NCBI GenBank assembly: GCA_036346225.1
Contig: JARFIW010000170.1
Coordinates: 8,122,501-8,186,500 of the forward strand
Source of the DNA: Platerodrilus igneus
Taxonomy: Eukaryota > Arthropoda > Insecta > Coleoptera > Lycidae
Direction of reading: 5' to 3'
Length of the DNA stretch: 64,000 bases
Shown here in pieces: positions 32,760-44,802 of the stretch. Positions within the stretch are counted from its first letter, which is position 1, and each line of letters opens with the position of its first letter. The notes below the pieces were generated by a model that was not told the origin of the DNA, did no database searches, and saw only the letters and a program-made list of their open reading frames with translations. Position numbers and translations under genes: made by a program.

Positions 32760-33550
32760 TGTATAGTACAAGCCTTGACCCAACCACCACCACCAAGTGT
32801 AATGTCTATGACTAGGTTCCACAACAGGGGAGACAAGACTCGCCACTGCAGATATCCCCTTGCCATTCGGACCGCTACGGTATCTCCAAGCAGTTCTGTG
32901 ACTGCTACCCTTTCACTTAACATGCAGTTTATTCACCTGCAGCAAGTTTCCTTCATCCCAACTGATCTGGTGACCGTCGAGATGGTGCTGATGGAAGTTG
33001 AAGGATGTATTATCAAAAGCTTCCTCGATGTCCAAAAAGGCACATAGAAGAATCTCTTTGTTAGCTAGAGTCTTTTCGACCTTGGAAACCAAGTGATGAA
33101 TAGCTGACTCTGTTGAAAGTCCTGCTCTAAAAGCAAACTGGTTCAGGTGTAATGGGCTAGTTGTCAAAACACTTCCCTTGATATGCCTGTCAAGCAGTTT
33201 TTCCATCGTCTTAAAAAGAAGAGACATAAAACTGACGGGTTTGTAAGATTTGACCTTTGACTGATACGTACGACCAGGTTCAGCAATAAAGGCTACCCTA
33301 GTTAACCTCCAACTGCGCAGAATATTGAAATGCCAAAAAAATCCTCAAAACTCTGCAGATCTAGCTCAGCAGAAGGTTTGATCCGTTTTGTAGCATGACT
33401 GGGATAATCCCGTCAGTGTTGGGAGATTTATATGGTTTGAAAGTATTTATCGCCCAATTAATTTTTTGAAAGGTAATATGCTTCGTCGTTACTGTCCAGT
33501 CCTCTTGAGATGTCCTCCTTTGGGGGACTCGGGCACCTGGACTTGCCACT
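32760..33550 (-). pseudogene. LINE reverse transcriptase fragments
   Basis: WAINTFKPYKSPNTDGIIP (RT motif 0/1, 33470) is followed by the 104-codon block at 33227-32913 (KTMEKLLDRHIKG, NQFAFRAGLSTESAIHHL, and the motif-A region LCAFLDIEEAFDN). Remains of the LSPLLWNLVID block are near 32800. The catalytic YADD motif that should follow is absent. Several frameshifts separate the blocks. Confidence 0.8.
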
Positions 33551-33806
33551 CAAAAGGGGATTGCGCCAGTTCCGTCAAACCAGGAAAGTGAGTTTGAAAT
33601 GAAAGAGCCATTGTCTCTTTCTCATTCCTGGTAAAAGTACAATTGACCTCTGAGTGTCCTTCGAGAGAATTTCTTGAAATCAGGCACATTTAGCATATCC
33701 TTGGATATTTTTGCAGTATTTCCTCCATGATTCTCTCTTGGTCTTTCCTCAGAGCTTTGTTATACTCGGTTTGTACACCTCCCAATTACCTGATTTTTTT
33801 GCTTTA

Positions 33807-34440
33807 TTAAATATAGCTCCTCTCCAACCAAGGGCTGTTTTCGTTATATGCTGAAGTAACCGCGTGGGTAATATTCCCCACGACCCTTTCAATATCCAGG
33901 CAGCTTTTCACTGTTAAAGCTTCGCTTGCAAGGTACCGATCCAGGTCCAACTTAAAGTTACCCCAGTCAGTGTATCTTGGGTTGCTATAGAATTCCTTCA
34001 CCTGGTTAAACCCGGTAAAGGAAAACCTGATGTGGCTGTGGTCTGAGCAGCTCTCCTCATCAGACACATGCCAGTTTTTTACTAAGTTATATTAATGACT
34101 TCCATCTTACATCTATTTACGAAGGTTGGAGTATTGCTTTATTTAAAATGTCTAAGTGATTTGCCCTTATGAATTGCATTATTGCTACACCTCTAGGATT
34201 GGTCCCAATACTGCCCCAAACTGTGTGGTGAGCATTTGCGTCCCTTCCAATGACGAGGTGAGATCCGTCCGTTCTACACCTAGCCACTAGCGCCGCTAGG
34301 TTACTTGAGGGCGGAAGATTAGGGGAGTCGAACGGAAGATAGGCCAATCCGAGTATAATCTCCTTCGGCACACCTCCGCCTAGTCCCATCCTGACCGTCA
34401 CAAGGTCTTGATGACAGAATTCTGTAAGCTGCAACCACCT
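33807..34440 (-). pseudogene. LINE apurinic-type endonuclease
   Basis: The block at 34434-34117 contains the EEP-endonuclease core LVIGRDANAHHTVWG (Asp/Asn/His catalytic context) and RANHLDILNK. The block at 34067-33807 holds the C-terminal HVSD-type end, here MSDEESCSDHSHIRFSF with the catalytic SDH. A stop and a frameshift lie between. In active elements this nicks target DNA before reverse transcription. The N-terminal part is separated from this core by the MITE at 34493-35150. Confidence 0.8.
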
Positions 34441-34492
34441 AAGGTTGTTGATGAATAGTATACAAGTCCTGGGTCTCTCAGTGGATCTACTA

Positions 34493-35150
34493 TACAGGGT
34501 GTAACAAAATAAGTGTAAAACATTTAAGGGGGTGATTCCTCATCGTAAAAGAGATAGGGTCCTTTATATAAAAAAACTCCATTGAAGCATTCCTTGTTGA
34601 GATACATACCATTAAAGGAGATACATAAAATTTGTTTTTCATTTTGTTTACAAACACTAAAAAAGTTACAAAATTGAAATTAAGGTAACATTTTTTACTA
34701 TCAAAAATACTCTTACTCAGTAATTTATTTGGTTCACCCCATGGTTGTAAGGGGTGGAAAACGCAACTCCTAAAATTTATTTCCGATGTAACTTTTTGTT
34801 TTATTATTTGTTTGCCATTTAAAAATTTATTTCCAATAGTTTATTTCATTCTAAACAAAAAAGTCTCTTGAATTTTTGCCCAAAATTAACTTACAACCAA
34901 GCGGGAAACCAGATAAGTTACTGAGTAAGTGTATGTTTGATAGTAAAAAATGTCACCTTAATTTCAATTTTGTAACTTTTTTAGTGTTTGTAAAAAAAAA
35001 ATTAAAGACCAATTTTATGTACTCCCTCTAAGAGGCCGTATCTTAACAAGAAATGCTCCAAACAAGTTTCTTTAGATGAAAGACCTTATCTCTGTAACGG
35101 TGAGGAATCACCCCCTGAAATGTTTTACACTTATTTTGTTACACCCTGAA
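34493..35150. mobile_element. 658-bp MITE with ~240-bp inverted repeats
   Basis: The ends TACAGGGTGTAACAAAATAA and the complement of TTCAGGGTGTAACAAAATAA differ at one base. Inverted homology runs about 240 bp inward from each side. TACTA flanks both ends (34488-34492, 35151-35155), giving a 5-bp target duplication, or a TA duplication if the terminal TA is counted outside. It has no ORF, so it needs a transposase supplied elsewhere. It splits the LINE endonuclease, so it is younger than that LINE. Confidence 0.85.
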
Positions 35151-35553
35151 TACTAGTGCCCCCACCGATTTAACCCAGTTCAGGCACCGTTTCCTTGCAA
35201 ATCTAAAGTTGCTGGATAAGGGCTATTTCGCAGTCACCCATCAGTTTATATAGGGCTGCTGATGTTGCACTACTGTGCTGCAGGTTCACTTGAACCGCCC
35301 TTATCATCAAACGAATTGCCCTTGATAGGCTTGAACAAGACCGTTCTCAACCCGTAATAGGCCTTGAACTTGGCCTGCTCAAGTACCTCATGAGATCTCG
35401 GATCGACTGAAAAGGCCAGGATTGTTCCTTCCTTATCAGCTTTCCGGGAAAGCATATGCCAGTCATCCGTTTACAGACTGGGATTCTGCTTCTGCAATCG
35501 GGTCCTGGCAACTTTCTCCTCGACATCTCTGGCTCTTGGAGCGTTTACTGCTA

Positions 35554-35919
35554 CTAGGATTTAGATGGTGTCAGTGTGGAAGTCTCTGAACGGGGTCTTT
35601 TACTGCCACCGCTTTCCTTCTGTACTGACGCCTTCTTTGTAGACGGGTTTGACTCCGTCCAAGTTTCAGATTCGACTTTCTTAGCTTTCTTTAGCTTCCT
35701 ACGCTGAGCTCCCAAAAGCCTCTTTGCTTGCAGTCCAGTGCCTGTAAGTTTTTTTATAGTTTTCTCCATGTCTGGTTCTTCAGACACCGGTTTTGCAAGC
35801 GCACTTGCATCCCGGGTCTGTTCCATCTCCATGGATACATTTTGGTGACCTGAGGGGTCGCCCATTGCTGATTCTACCTCTTCAGGTTCAGTTTTACTAA
35901 TGGTACCAATATTATTCAT
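35554..35919 (-). CDS. LINE ORF1-like charged protein
   Basis: 121 codons, open, in the ORF1 position upstream of the endonuclease. It is rich in Glu/Lys/Ser with a basic stretch (RRKLKKAKKVESE) and no CCHC zinc knuckle within the open part. A further fragment at 35455-35270 (GTILAFSVDPRSHEVLEQAK, YGLRTVLFKPIKG) continues toward the endonuclease. ORF1 proteins coat the element RNA; here the call rests mainly on position. Confidence 0.5.
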   Translation of the reverse strand: MNNIGTISKTEPEEVESAMGDPSGHQNVSMEMEQTRDASALAKPVSEEPDMEKTIKKLTGTGLQAKRLLGAQRRKLKKAKKVESETWTESNPSTKKASVQKESGGSKRPRSETSTLTPSKS

Positions 35920-36480
35920 GATTGTTTCAACGAGTATGGGGGATGTAAATCGTCGCCATGCCAGGTGCTCCCTGTTGACATGGAAGGCGTGAATAAAACG
36001 GGGTGCCGCTTTGTTCCCCGGGTTTTAGACCGATTGGGACTGGTCAACTATCCAGCCACGAATTCCCTGGGCTCTGTCCTACACCACGGGATTTAGAAAT
36101 TTTTAACAAGGTTGTCTCCTCTTGGTCCGGGCGTTTAAGCCAAAACCACCACACCCTCTTGCCCGTGAGACATGACCACGACGGCAGGGAATTGCCCTAC
36201 CGGCTTCGTTTACCTCAGTGAAGGTCCATTAAACACGAAACTACAGCTTGGGTTGAGGGGTTTAGTCCGCGGGATCGTTTTCACTTGGCTAGGAAGCGAA
36301 TTTTATTCCGCATCAGTACAGTCTCTTGCTCTCCATCATGTTGTGGGTCTTATACCATTCAGGTCACTAGGCCACTGAAATAAATAAGCTTATCACGATC
36401 CTTTCCAGAGTAGATAGTAAATCCCTTGGTTATATATCCTGGGATTTCTCCTATCCGCCACCTGGTGACGCACCCAATAG

Positions 36481-37154
36481 GTAACCAACCACATGGGTAT
36501 TTTATATTATTTTGAAATAATTAGCCCGTAAAGCTTCTGTAAAATAATTAAATATAATGATCCGATGAATATAGAACATTATTGATTTTATTTTCTTCCA
36601 CACCTTCTACTTTAAATGTTGAAAGGTGTTTAGAATATTAACTTCTCAAGCCTCATATTTTTTCTGAAAGACTGAAAACAAACTATACTTAATTATTCTG
36701 TACTTATGTATGCTTTATTAACTTTAAAATTTCAATAATTTTGAAATGACAGCTTGTATGCTTATTGAATATTTTAGCAGCAAGTTATAATTTACTTAAA
36801 AATGGTGTCATTGGTTTGTCGACTTTCGGAAGAAGTCCGGATCACTAGGATCCAACTCTTAAATACGGCCTTGATCCGCTTCCTTGTGTTATTTATTACG
36901 ATTTTTTTGTATTAAAAATCTGTGCAATGTTACTATGCCTTCTCTACAACCATGCTATGAACTATAGTGCTTTTACCCGAGGTGGATGGATTAGGTTCCT
37001 TTGGCAAAATTTAGAGTGGCCGGATTTTTAAGTATGACCTCTATAAAATGGAAATGGGCTGGACCAGGACAACAGTGAAAATATACCCTTTCCTGATTTT
37101 CAATTGATATTTTGGTGCATTATAGTTAATAGAACGCTAGGAGTTCTATAAAAA
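36481..37154. other. No recognisable gene
   Basis: AT-rich spacer between the LINE 5' end and the 5'-truncated Penelope-like element. Confidence 0.5.
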
Positions 37155-38835
37155 ATTATAATTCTACCTGCTGACAAAGGCAATGCAACAGTAATAATGA
37201 ATAAAAACGATTACAACACAAAAGTCAACGAACTGTTAAACACTGAGAATTACACCAGTTTAGAAACGGACCCAACAAAATCAATTGAAAATATAATATA
37301 CAAAACTCTATTTAAATTTAAAAATGAATCCGAAGACAAAGAAAGAAGTAAACTGGTCCCACATTACAGTAAAAAACAGTAAAAAAAATTCATAAAAAAG
37401 ACATTCCTTTAAGACCTATCGTAAGCTCCATAGATTCACCATGCCATAATTTAGCAAAATTTCTCCTAAAAATTATAAATCCATTAGCAGGCAAAACGAA
37501 TTCATTCATAAAAAACAACCAACACTTTTTAGAAAAATTATCAAACATAAAAATTGAAAATACACACACAATGGTAAGTTATGATATAGTAAATCTCTTC
37601 ACAAATGTCCCTATAAACAAAACGCTTAATATTATAAAAAACAAATTAAAAAAAGATGGCAACCTTAAAGAAAGAACAAAACTAAGTATATCATCGATTA
37701 TGGAATTACTTCGCTTATGCGTCAATACCACATATTTTCAAATACGTGATCAATTCTACAAACAAAGCTTCGGAATGGCAATGGGAAGTCCACTATCCCC
37801 AATCTTCAGTAATATATTCATGGAGGAATTCGAAAAAGATGTGATATTCACATAAGAATTGAAACCACTAATCTGGTAGAGATACGTAGATGATGTTTAT
37901 GCTATTTGGCCTTATAATATTGAATTAATTAAAAATTTTGTACAGTCAATTAACGAAATAGAACCAACTATTAAATATCACATATGAATTAGAACAACAT
38001 GGAAAACTTCCTTTTTTAGATATTCTACTTAGCAAAAACGATACAACAATTAATACATCGGTATATAGAAAACCAACGCACACAAACAGATACTTAAACT
38101 TCGACTCAAACCACCCACAATGTGTCAAACGAGAAATTATCAAAACCATGTATGATAGAGCAAAATTAATATCATCAAACGAAGAAATTTTAAAGAAAGA
38201 AAAAGACCTAATCAGATATACACTAATAAAAAACAAATATCCTAAAAGAATAATAGAGAAAGAAATGAATAAAAACCCTAAAAATAAAGAAAAAGAAAAC
38301 AAAAACAACGATACACACCAAAAAATGCTCTCAATACCATACATATAAAGATTCTCCAAAAAAATCCAAAGAATAGGAAACAAATTTAGAATTAAAACAG
38401 TATTTAGAACCAACAATACACTAAGGGCACAATTACCAAAAACAAAACCCAAAAACGCAATTCAAAGTTCAAAAAACTGCATCTACAAAATACCGTGCGA
38501 ATGTAACAAGTTTTATATAAGGGAAAGTTCCAGACCATTTGAATTTCGATTAAAAGAACATAAATCATATATAAAAAATGAAAATTTGAAAAATCCATGA
38601 TTTGCCAACATGCATGGGACTCCAGTCATAAAATAAAATGGAAGGACGCAAAAATTATCGATAAAGAAGAAAACCACCAAACACGCAAAATCAAAGAAGC
38701 TGCTTATATAACCCTACATAAAAATAACTGCGTCGCAAACGAATCCGTGACTTTCAGTAAACAATGGATTCCATTACTAAAAGAAATAACAAAAGAAATA
38801 ATAAATGAAAATCAAATGCCCACAATATCTAGGTA
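37155..38835 (+). pseudogene. Penelope-like element: RT plus GIY-YIG endonuclease
   Basis: The + strand gives ADKGNATVIMNKNDY (RT N-terminal block, 37170), PLRPIVSS (37410), MVSYDIVNLFTNVP (motif A, 37571), FGMAMGSPLSPIFSNIFME (37770) and RYVDDVYAIW (the YVDD active site, 37883). After a Lys-rich linker follow IPCECNKFYIRESSRPFEFR (38490) and CQHAWDSSHKIKWKDA plus EENHQTRKIKEAAYI, the GIY-YIG endonuclease of Penelope-like elements. In-frame stops include 37853 and 37877, and there are frameshifts around 37980 and 38595. The N-terminus is truncated. The GIY-YIG glycine is Arg here (FYIRESS). The family is confident; the clade resembles Neptune-type elements but is uncertain. Confidence 0.85.
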
Positions 38836-38955
38836 GCATTGCAAGTTTTCCTTGCGATATATTCATGAAAAACAGTCTAGATAGACGATTTCTATTTATA
38901 CATACAATAACTAATTACATAACAATAAGCATATCAACAACTTTTTTAAAAAATA

Positions 38956-39023
38956 ATTGGTATAATACAACTGTAAACCTGAAATAAGGTTACCTCAAAA
39001 CTATATACAATCTCCGTTGAACA
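38956..39023. repeat. 70-bp repeat, unit 1 (left of hAT)
   Basis: Matches units at 42104-42298: ATTGGTATAATACAA, GTAAACC, then a TACCTCAAAACTATATACAA block. It ends in CCGTTGAACA, the likely hAT target duplication. Confidence 0.75.
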
Positions 39024-42000
39024 TCCTGCTGTACGATAGTACATTAATAAAACATCATCCTTCTGGTTGCGTTATTAGCGAAGTTTGCTACAAGACTATG
39101 AATGCCTGCATCAGCTGCTCTGTCACTTCTTGCTCAATTGTCATAAGTGCCAGTCCCGATAAACGATCTTCTCCCATTGTACTTCTAAGGTAAGTTTCCA
39201 ATCGGCGAAGGCACGAAAACGATCGTTCTGTACAGGCGGTTGTTATAGGCCAGCAGAGAACTATTTCAAAAAGCTCGAATACGGCAGGTACAGTATTCTG
39301 TAGGGAAAAGGTTACAAATTGATTTAGCGTTTCCGACAATGTAATTTCACTTGATTTTGGAAAAACACTTACTCCGTGCGCAACATTTTGAAAAAAGTAA
39401 GAGTTGGCAAAAGTTCTATAGTATTAAAGCTGTTGATATAGATCACCTTTAAAACCATAAAAAAGTTGAATATCACGAACCACTACTTCGTTTATAGTAT
39501 CTGACCATTTGAACAACAGAGAACTAATATTTTTAATATTTGAGTAATCATTTTGGGAAAATCTTGTTTTAAGATTAGAGAGAATTATGTCCAGTCCTTG
39601 AAAATAAATATTTACTTTGAAAAAAAATTTAGGTGATTCTGCAAAAAATCAGAGTTTTCATAGTTACTATCTAGTTTTGCAGGTATTTTTCTTTTTCTGC
39701 TGAGAATAGGCTTTCGAATATTTAAATCAGGTAGTTGGGACTCAATTTTATCGCACATTTCTTCGGTCTTTTTCCACAACTGGTTAAACGATTCGTCATT
39801 TCTTTGTAACTGCAAATGTTTAATCAGTGTCTCTATTTTAGGAAACAATGAATGTATGTCCAAATTTTTACTTTGTAGTTCTTTTGAAAGAAGGTCGGTC
39901 ACTGACACAATATTATACAAAAACTTTATCGAAAATATAAACTCGAAATTAACTATAACTTTTAATAGACCACTTGCATCTGCTGCTGCCTTTGCATATG
40001 TCCTGTCATTAGAAATTGTAACTAGAGTTTTTAAAATTTCCGGTAACTGAACAATAATACTCAAAAGAGCGCGGTGGCGAACTGTCCATCGCGTTTTCGA
40101 AAGACTTTGAAGTTTCCTAAACTTGACAGAATCTTCGCTTTGTTTACAAATGTCTTCAAACAGAGCATACCTTTTGGCGGAAACACAAATAATATTTTAC
40201 AAGGAATTTACAGAACCAAGAGCATTCCTCAGCTCTTTTACTTCACTGCAAAACCGCATTACCGTCAAATCAAGTAAATGAGCATGGCAGTGAGTATATA
40301 AAGCTGTAGGGTTTTCTTCTTTAAATCTTGCGGCAACGCCATTAAATTCACCGCTCATATTCGATGCGCTATCGTAAGCTTGGCCTCGCATTTTAGTAAG
40401 ATCGAGCCCTATAGAGTTTAAATAACTTTATATAACCATATGTAAATTGGCGCCTGTTGTTGTTTCCACATTTACAAAGCCTACGAAGCGTTCTTTGACT
40501 GTAATACCGGTTTCTCTCTTAAATGGATACCTAACGCAAATTGAAACTTCTTCTTTGGTCGCAGTATCAGTAGTTTCGTCACATATTATCGAATAGCAAG
40601 ACGACATATTTACTTCATGTATGATAATTTCCAGCATGGAGGCTTTTACAAGTTTGATCATCTCATTTTAGATGGTTGCGCTTGTATAAGAACTAATTTT
40701 TGATTTTATCGCAAATGAATAAGCTCTGAAAAATTTCCTTTATTTGTAGAACTTAAACCTTCGTCGTGGCCTCTTAAGGATATGCACTGTTTTCCTAAAA
40801 ACAAAATGTTTTCAAAAATGAAGCTTACGTATTTCCAATTTTCTTCAGTTTGCTTGCTGCGTGCTGATGATAACGCGTCCGCCACAGTTTTTCCTTGAGA
40901 ACGTACTTCGCTCCAAAATTGCATACAAGCTCGATGTGGGTCACTATTCTCATGCTTTTTAAATTTTTCAAGAGCTTTTTTCCAATTATCAACTCCGATT
41001 GTGGTAAAAGAATCTTCAGCCCGCCCTTTCTTAAAACGTTGAAAAATGCGACAAGGAAAGCAAAACGCACAATCTTTAATAGTACTGTATTCAAGCCACT
41101 TGAAATTAGAATACCGGGAAGACTTAAAACAGCGTACTTTTCCATTAACTATCTTTTTTGTAAAGTTTATATTTGGTTGATAAGGTCCGATCAAAATATC
41201 CGAACTCTTGATCTCATTAGCAGGATCTCTAAAAGATACAATCTCCATTTCTGGTTCATTTAGAACTGTAGAACTTTTAGAACTATTTGCTTTTGATTCA
41301 TCTATTTTGTGTGACATACCAAATTTTTGTACAAGTACACTTTCTAATTTTTGAGATGGGTTTTCTGAAATACGTAGTTTTCTAGTTACAAATTTGTCCA
41401 TCTTATTTTAAATGAAGAATAAATGATTGGTAAAACAATGATCACTAAATGCCTGCTGAACAAAACGTGGGACAGTTAAGTCGTCACCAAATACACACAA
41501 CACAAAACACTGTCCTCAAGACACAACTAACGATTGAACAGATAAAGTATGCGGTTCATTCCCTTTCTTAAATTTACGAAGTTTTACGGCATTTGCCGAT
41601 TTTACAATAATGACTAAGATAAGGGGGTTGGAATGCGGTTTCGCTTAGTTGCCGAAAAACTGAACAGACAATATTACTTTGCAATAGAGCTAATAGACAA
41701 ATTCTAAAAAACACATTATTTTATAGATATTTCTAGCTGTTAAATAAACTATAGAAAATTTGAAAATCAAAAACTGAAAGCAATGAATTAGTGTAGCAAC
41801 GATCTGAATACTGAATATACACGTAGAATATCATTTATACAATAATGTATATGATAATATGTACTTTGATACGCTACGTATTAATTAGCTTTTCAGAACA
41901 TGTACGAACAATGTAATTGCTATTTGAACATCAGATGTAAAGGTTACGCCGAATTGGTTATCTACTTTAAAGCGTAAAAACATTCAACAATTTTAGTGTA

Positions 42001-42093
42001 CCCAATTTGCTTAGCAACAATTGAGGTTTACTGAAATTTGGGGGAGGGAGGCACGTGCCACCTCCCCCGTGCCCCTCCGACGCTACGCTTAAG
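39024..42093 (-). mobile_element. hAT transposon inserted in the 70-bp repeat
   Basis: CCGTTGAACA occurs at 39014-39023 and 42094-42103. Joining the two flanks restores a continuous 70-bp repeat unit, so this is the insertion site, and 8 of the 10 bases fit the 8-bp hAT target duplication. The right end carries the GGGGGAGG/GCACGTGCC/CCTCCCCC inverted block typical of ZMYM-type hAT termini. The terminal inverted repeats themselves are eroded. The transposase gene reads on the minus strand. Confidence 0.8.
39088..41401 (-). pseudogene. hAT transposase with TTF zinc finger, decayed
   Basis: From the ATG at 41401, 231 codons carry a TTF-type zinc finger (CFKSSRYSNFKWLEYS, CAFCFPCRIF, H..DPHRACMQF). 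Then LRGHDE starts the RNase-H-like catalytic domain (DUF4371). Next come SIICDETTDTATKEEVSIC (first catalytic Asp, 40661-40428), GQAYDSASNMSGEFNGV (second Asp region, 40391), a helical insertion (40064-39612), and the C-terminal dimerisation domain (ITTACTERSFSCLRRLETYL, 39339-39088). Stops and frameshifts separate the five pieces. The domain order is that of ZMYM1/ZMYM6-like hAT transposases common in insects. Confidence 0.85.
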
Positions 42094-42103
42094 CCGTTGA
42101 ACA

Positions 42104-42298
42104 GTATTGGTATCTGACAAGTGTAAACCCGTTTTAGGGTCGCCTCAAAACCATATACAATCTTCATAGAACAACATTGGTATCTGACAAGTGTAAACCC
42201 GCCATAGGGTCGCCTCAGATCCATATACAATCTTCATAGAACAACATTGGTATCTGACAAGTGTAAACCCGCCGTAGGGTCGCCTCAGAACCATGTTA
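42104..42298. repeat. 70-bp tandem repeat, units 2-4
   Basis: Three units at 42104, 42174 and 42244 share TGGTATCTGACAAGTGTAAA and AGGGTCGCCTCA. Units 3 and 4 are nearly identical, unit 2 slightly diverged, and unit 1 (before the hAT element) most diverged. The array directly adjoins the Penelope-like element. Confidence 0.9.
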
Positions 42299-43079
42299 AA
42301 ATCTACCAAAGAGGTAGCCTAAATCATAATGATTTTTTTCCTCTCAAAATAAATATAAAAAAACGACTGCTTAAGCTTTACGGTAACGCAATCGCACACT
42401 TCGTTAATAACCATCCTCTCAATTGTATAAATAGAAACATGTCAAAAAATGTTTTCCAAACCCAAATTATTGAAATTATTTAAAATTCACCAATAAAAAT
42501 TAATCAGCTGATTTCACGTTAAGTGTATTGGCTACCTAAAAAAAGTCGGTCCCAGACCGCAACACAAATTGAAGGCAATCATTCTTTTAAACTTTAAAAA
42601 TTTTTGCTTAGTGTACTCAAACCAAGTATTTCGAACATCAATAAATCAAAGTCACCTTCAATTTATGTCATAAATGTCAAACTTGAAGTTTTTATTATTT
42701 TGACAACGACCCTAGGTCATGGATCGAAACGTAAATAAAGATGATTTTAAAAACTATGAGTGGTTTAATTTTCAAAGAAGATTAAGAAGGTAGTATTTAT
42801 TGTTCTTAAAGTGTAGATGATTCTCACGTCCTTTATGGACGAGTTGTTGCTGTTTAGAAAACAGTTTGCAGTACAGAATTGTCAACGTCATAGATAAACC
42901 CTTCTATTTTGTTAAAATAGACTAGCACAAATGTGCAGCATACAATCTACAAAATAGAACATAAAAGCTACGTTTCTAATCAGTAAAACAATCTATGTAA
43001 CCACAATAAGCACTTTACGATTATCACCATTTTGCTTTGTGTATAATCAACTGAAACTCATACCCGCAGTTACTATCTC
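42299..43079. other. No gene; possible Penelope-type 3' tail
   Basis: AT-rich. A GACAACGACC...GGATCGAAACGTAAATAAAG segment at 42702-42742 resembles the 3' regions of Penelope-like elements, which often contain a CGAAACGT-type word. There is no hammerhead core next to it. Confidence 0.3.
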
Positions 43080-43510
43080 GGTAGTAACCTGCAAATGTAT
43101 TGTTTAACAAGATCCAACTAGAGATTAGTATCAAAGCCAGTACACCCATTGTTATAGATGCTGTTTGTTAATAAGTTTTTCTTGTTGCATTTTCAACTTT
43201 AGTGGGTCAGGAGCGGTGTAAATTCTAAAGATAGCACAACGAAGTCAGTTCGCTCTAGAAGAGGACGTCCAATTTGCATGTTGAAATCTATGTAAATTTA
43301 TCATTCGTAAGTCTCACTCTGGCAGTTCAGAATCGTTCCAGCCACAGGAAAAAGCAAATCCTTTGTAGGTGAAAGTTGATTGTTATTATTTGTCGGCAGT
43401 GCTAGTTTTTAAACTGCGTAAATTTGAAGTAGTGTTATTAGAATAAGCCACCAGTTCTATACGCAAGATGGAGCTTCGATAATCTCAATGAAATGGTAAC
43501 GTGTGCTGAG
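43080..43510 (+). repeat. Unclassified dispersed repeat, copy 1
   Basis: Shares ordered blocks with copies 2 and 3: GATAGCACAACGAAGT, TTCGCTC, CAATTTGCATGTTGAAATCT, then TTTATCATTCG. Divergence between copies is high. No terminal repeats were found. Downstream (43580-43720) a GREIAGTISFSESIIERLV reading, followed by KKFVEVGSAKVKQ, hints at an HTH-like element protein. Confidence 0.65.
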
Positions 43511-44465
43511 ATTGATTGAGTGTAGATGCATCAAACTTTCTACTTGTGACAGGTTTTAAATGAGTATTTAGAGAATTTGCAATGGTTTCGTAAAGGTCGT
43601 GAAATTGCTGGAACTATTTCGTTTAGTGAGTCCATCATTGAAAGATTAGTTAAAAAATTTGTTGAAGTTGGTTCGGCTAAGGTGAAACAAATTTTTGGCG
43701 CTTTCGTTCTGTGCTATTGACTAAAAGCTTTTCCGTCGTTAGTAAGTGTATCGAAATACCCTATAAAGATCAACATGTCATCGTTCTCAGCAATTCAACC
43801 TCAGAAGAATCAGTTTGATATAAATTCGAACAGAAACATTCACCTTCAGTCTTTCAAAATTTAATTATGAGTGGATCTCAACCCAAGAGGATATTTTCAG
43901 AAGAGAATTCACCAACGGCATTATGAAAAACCAAACATTAAATTACTACATAAAATGAGGTGTTAAAGGAATGTTTACTTACAATTATAACCAAGTGTCT
44001 GCACGGAAATCTTAAGATAGTGTCGTGTCCGGCTAACTTTAAATCAGAGAGAAGGTTTTTATAGCAATCAAAACAAATTAGATTCTAAACTACGGCATCT
44101 ATAATATATGAACAAGTAAAACGTTAATAAAAGAAACGATTACCAATCTCTAAAAGTGAAATTTTTAGCACTCCTAAATATTGAAAAAAAACTGTCCTAT
44201 ATAACTTAACCTAATTATTCCCTTACTAGGCGAGTTATATATCCCTCAATTTATGTATGTATAACGAAATAGAAATAATTAAGAATTATTAGAAATTGTT
44301 AAAGAAACTTAAGTATATGCAACAATGTAAATTCAAGAATAATTAAATAAAGGTTATTAACAGTTCATGAGAACGGATGCAATACAATGTATTCCAGACG
44401 ATAGTGATACTGCAGGTGGCAGGCCACAGACGGTTAAGATATCGCGATTACCTAGAAAGTAAGAT

Positions 44466-44802
44466 TGTAACAATGTAACAAAGTATAGAATTAAGAATAA
44501 GCAGACATGAGATCTACAAGTTTCCACAGAATTGTGAGGAGCAGGGACATTGTAAATAGCTCGGGAGCCCCAAGACCAGGCAGTCAGTCAAAGTATTCAG
44601 CTTCAGTATTGCAGTTTGCTTAGGCGACTCATTATAATTCATTTAAATCAATTTCTTTCGACTTAGAATAGTTAATACCAGTTTGTCAAAATTCTACATT
44701 AATTTCTGTTTAAGTTAAACCAATCAAATAAATTTGTCAAAAAGTTTGGAAGTGTTTTTTAAAAACGCAGCTCCCAAGGCCCGAACCTTAACTGGCGTTG
44801 GT
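44466..44802 (+). mobile_element. Possible solo LTR or LTR remnant
   Basis: CAGTCAGTCAAAG (44580), an AATAAA (44736), and an end AAGGCCCGAACCTTAAC followed by TGGCGTTGGTGC look like the R-U5 and primer-site junction of a Gypsy-like LTR. The left end (TGTAAC near 44466) is a guess, and no second LTR is seen. Confidence 0.35.

Larger units (their letters stand above)
31630..36480 (-). mobile_element. Non-LTR retrotransposon with RNase H (I/LOA/R1-like), decayed
   Basis: Read on the minus strand, the domains come in LINE order: a 5' segment (36480-35920), an ORF1-like charged protein, the endonuclease, RT, RNase H and a C-terminal tail to about 31640. The sequence is interrupted by a MITE (34493-35150) in the endonuclease, and by stops and frameshifts throughout. 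The RT active-site YADD region is missing (around 32770). Clade assignment rests on RNase H at the C-terminus and on the endonuclease motif style and is approximate. Confidence 0.85.

Noticed and set aside
37946..38452. 168-codon minus-strand ORF, very hydrophobic
   Set aside because: It is antisense to the Lys-rich linker and RT end of the Penelope-like element; Phe/Leu/Ser richness is the complement of A-rich codons.
37155..42750. Hammerhead ribozyme expected near Penelope-like elements
   Set aside because: I looked for CTGATGA followed by GAAAC and a GTC site; no correctly ordered set was found around the element or its 70-bp repeats.
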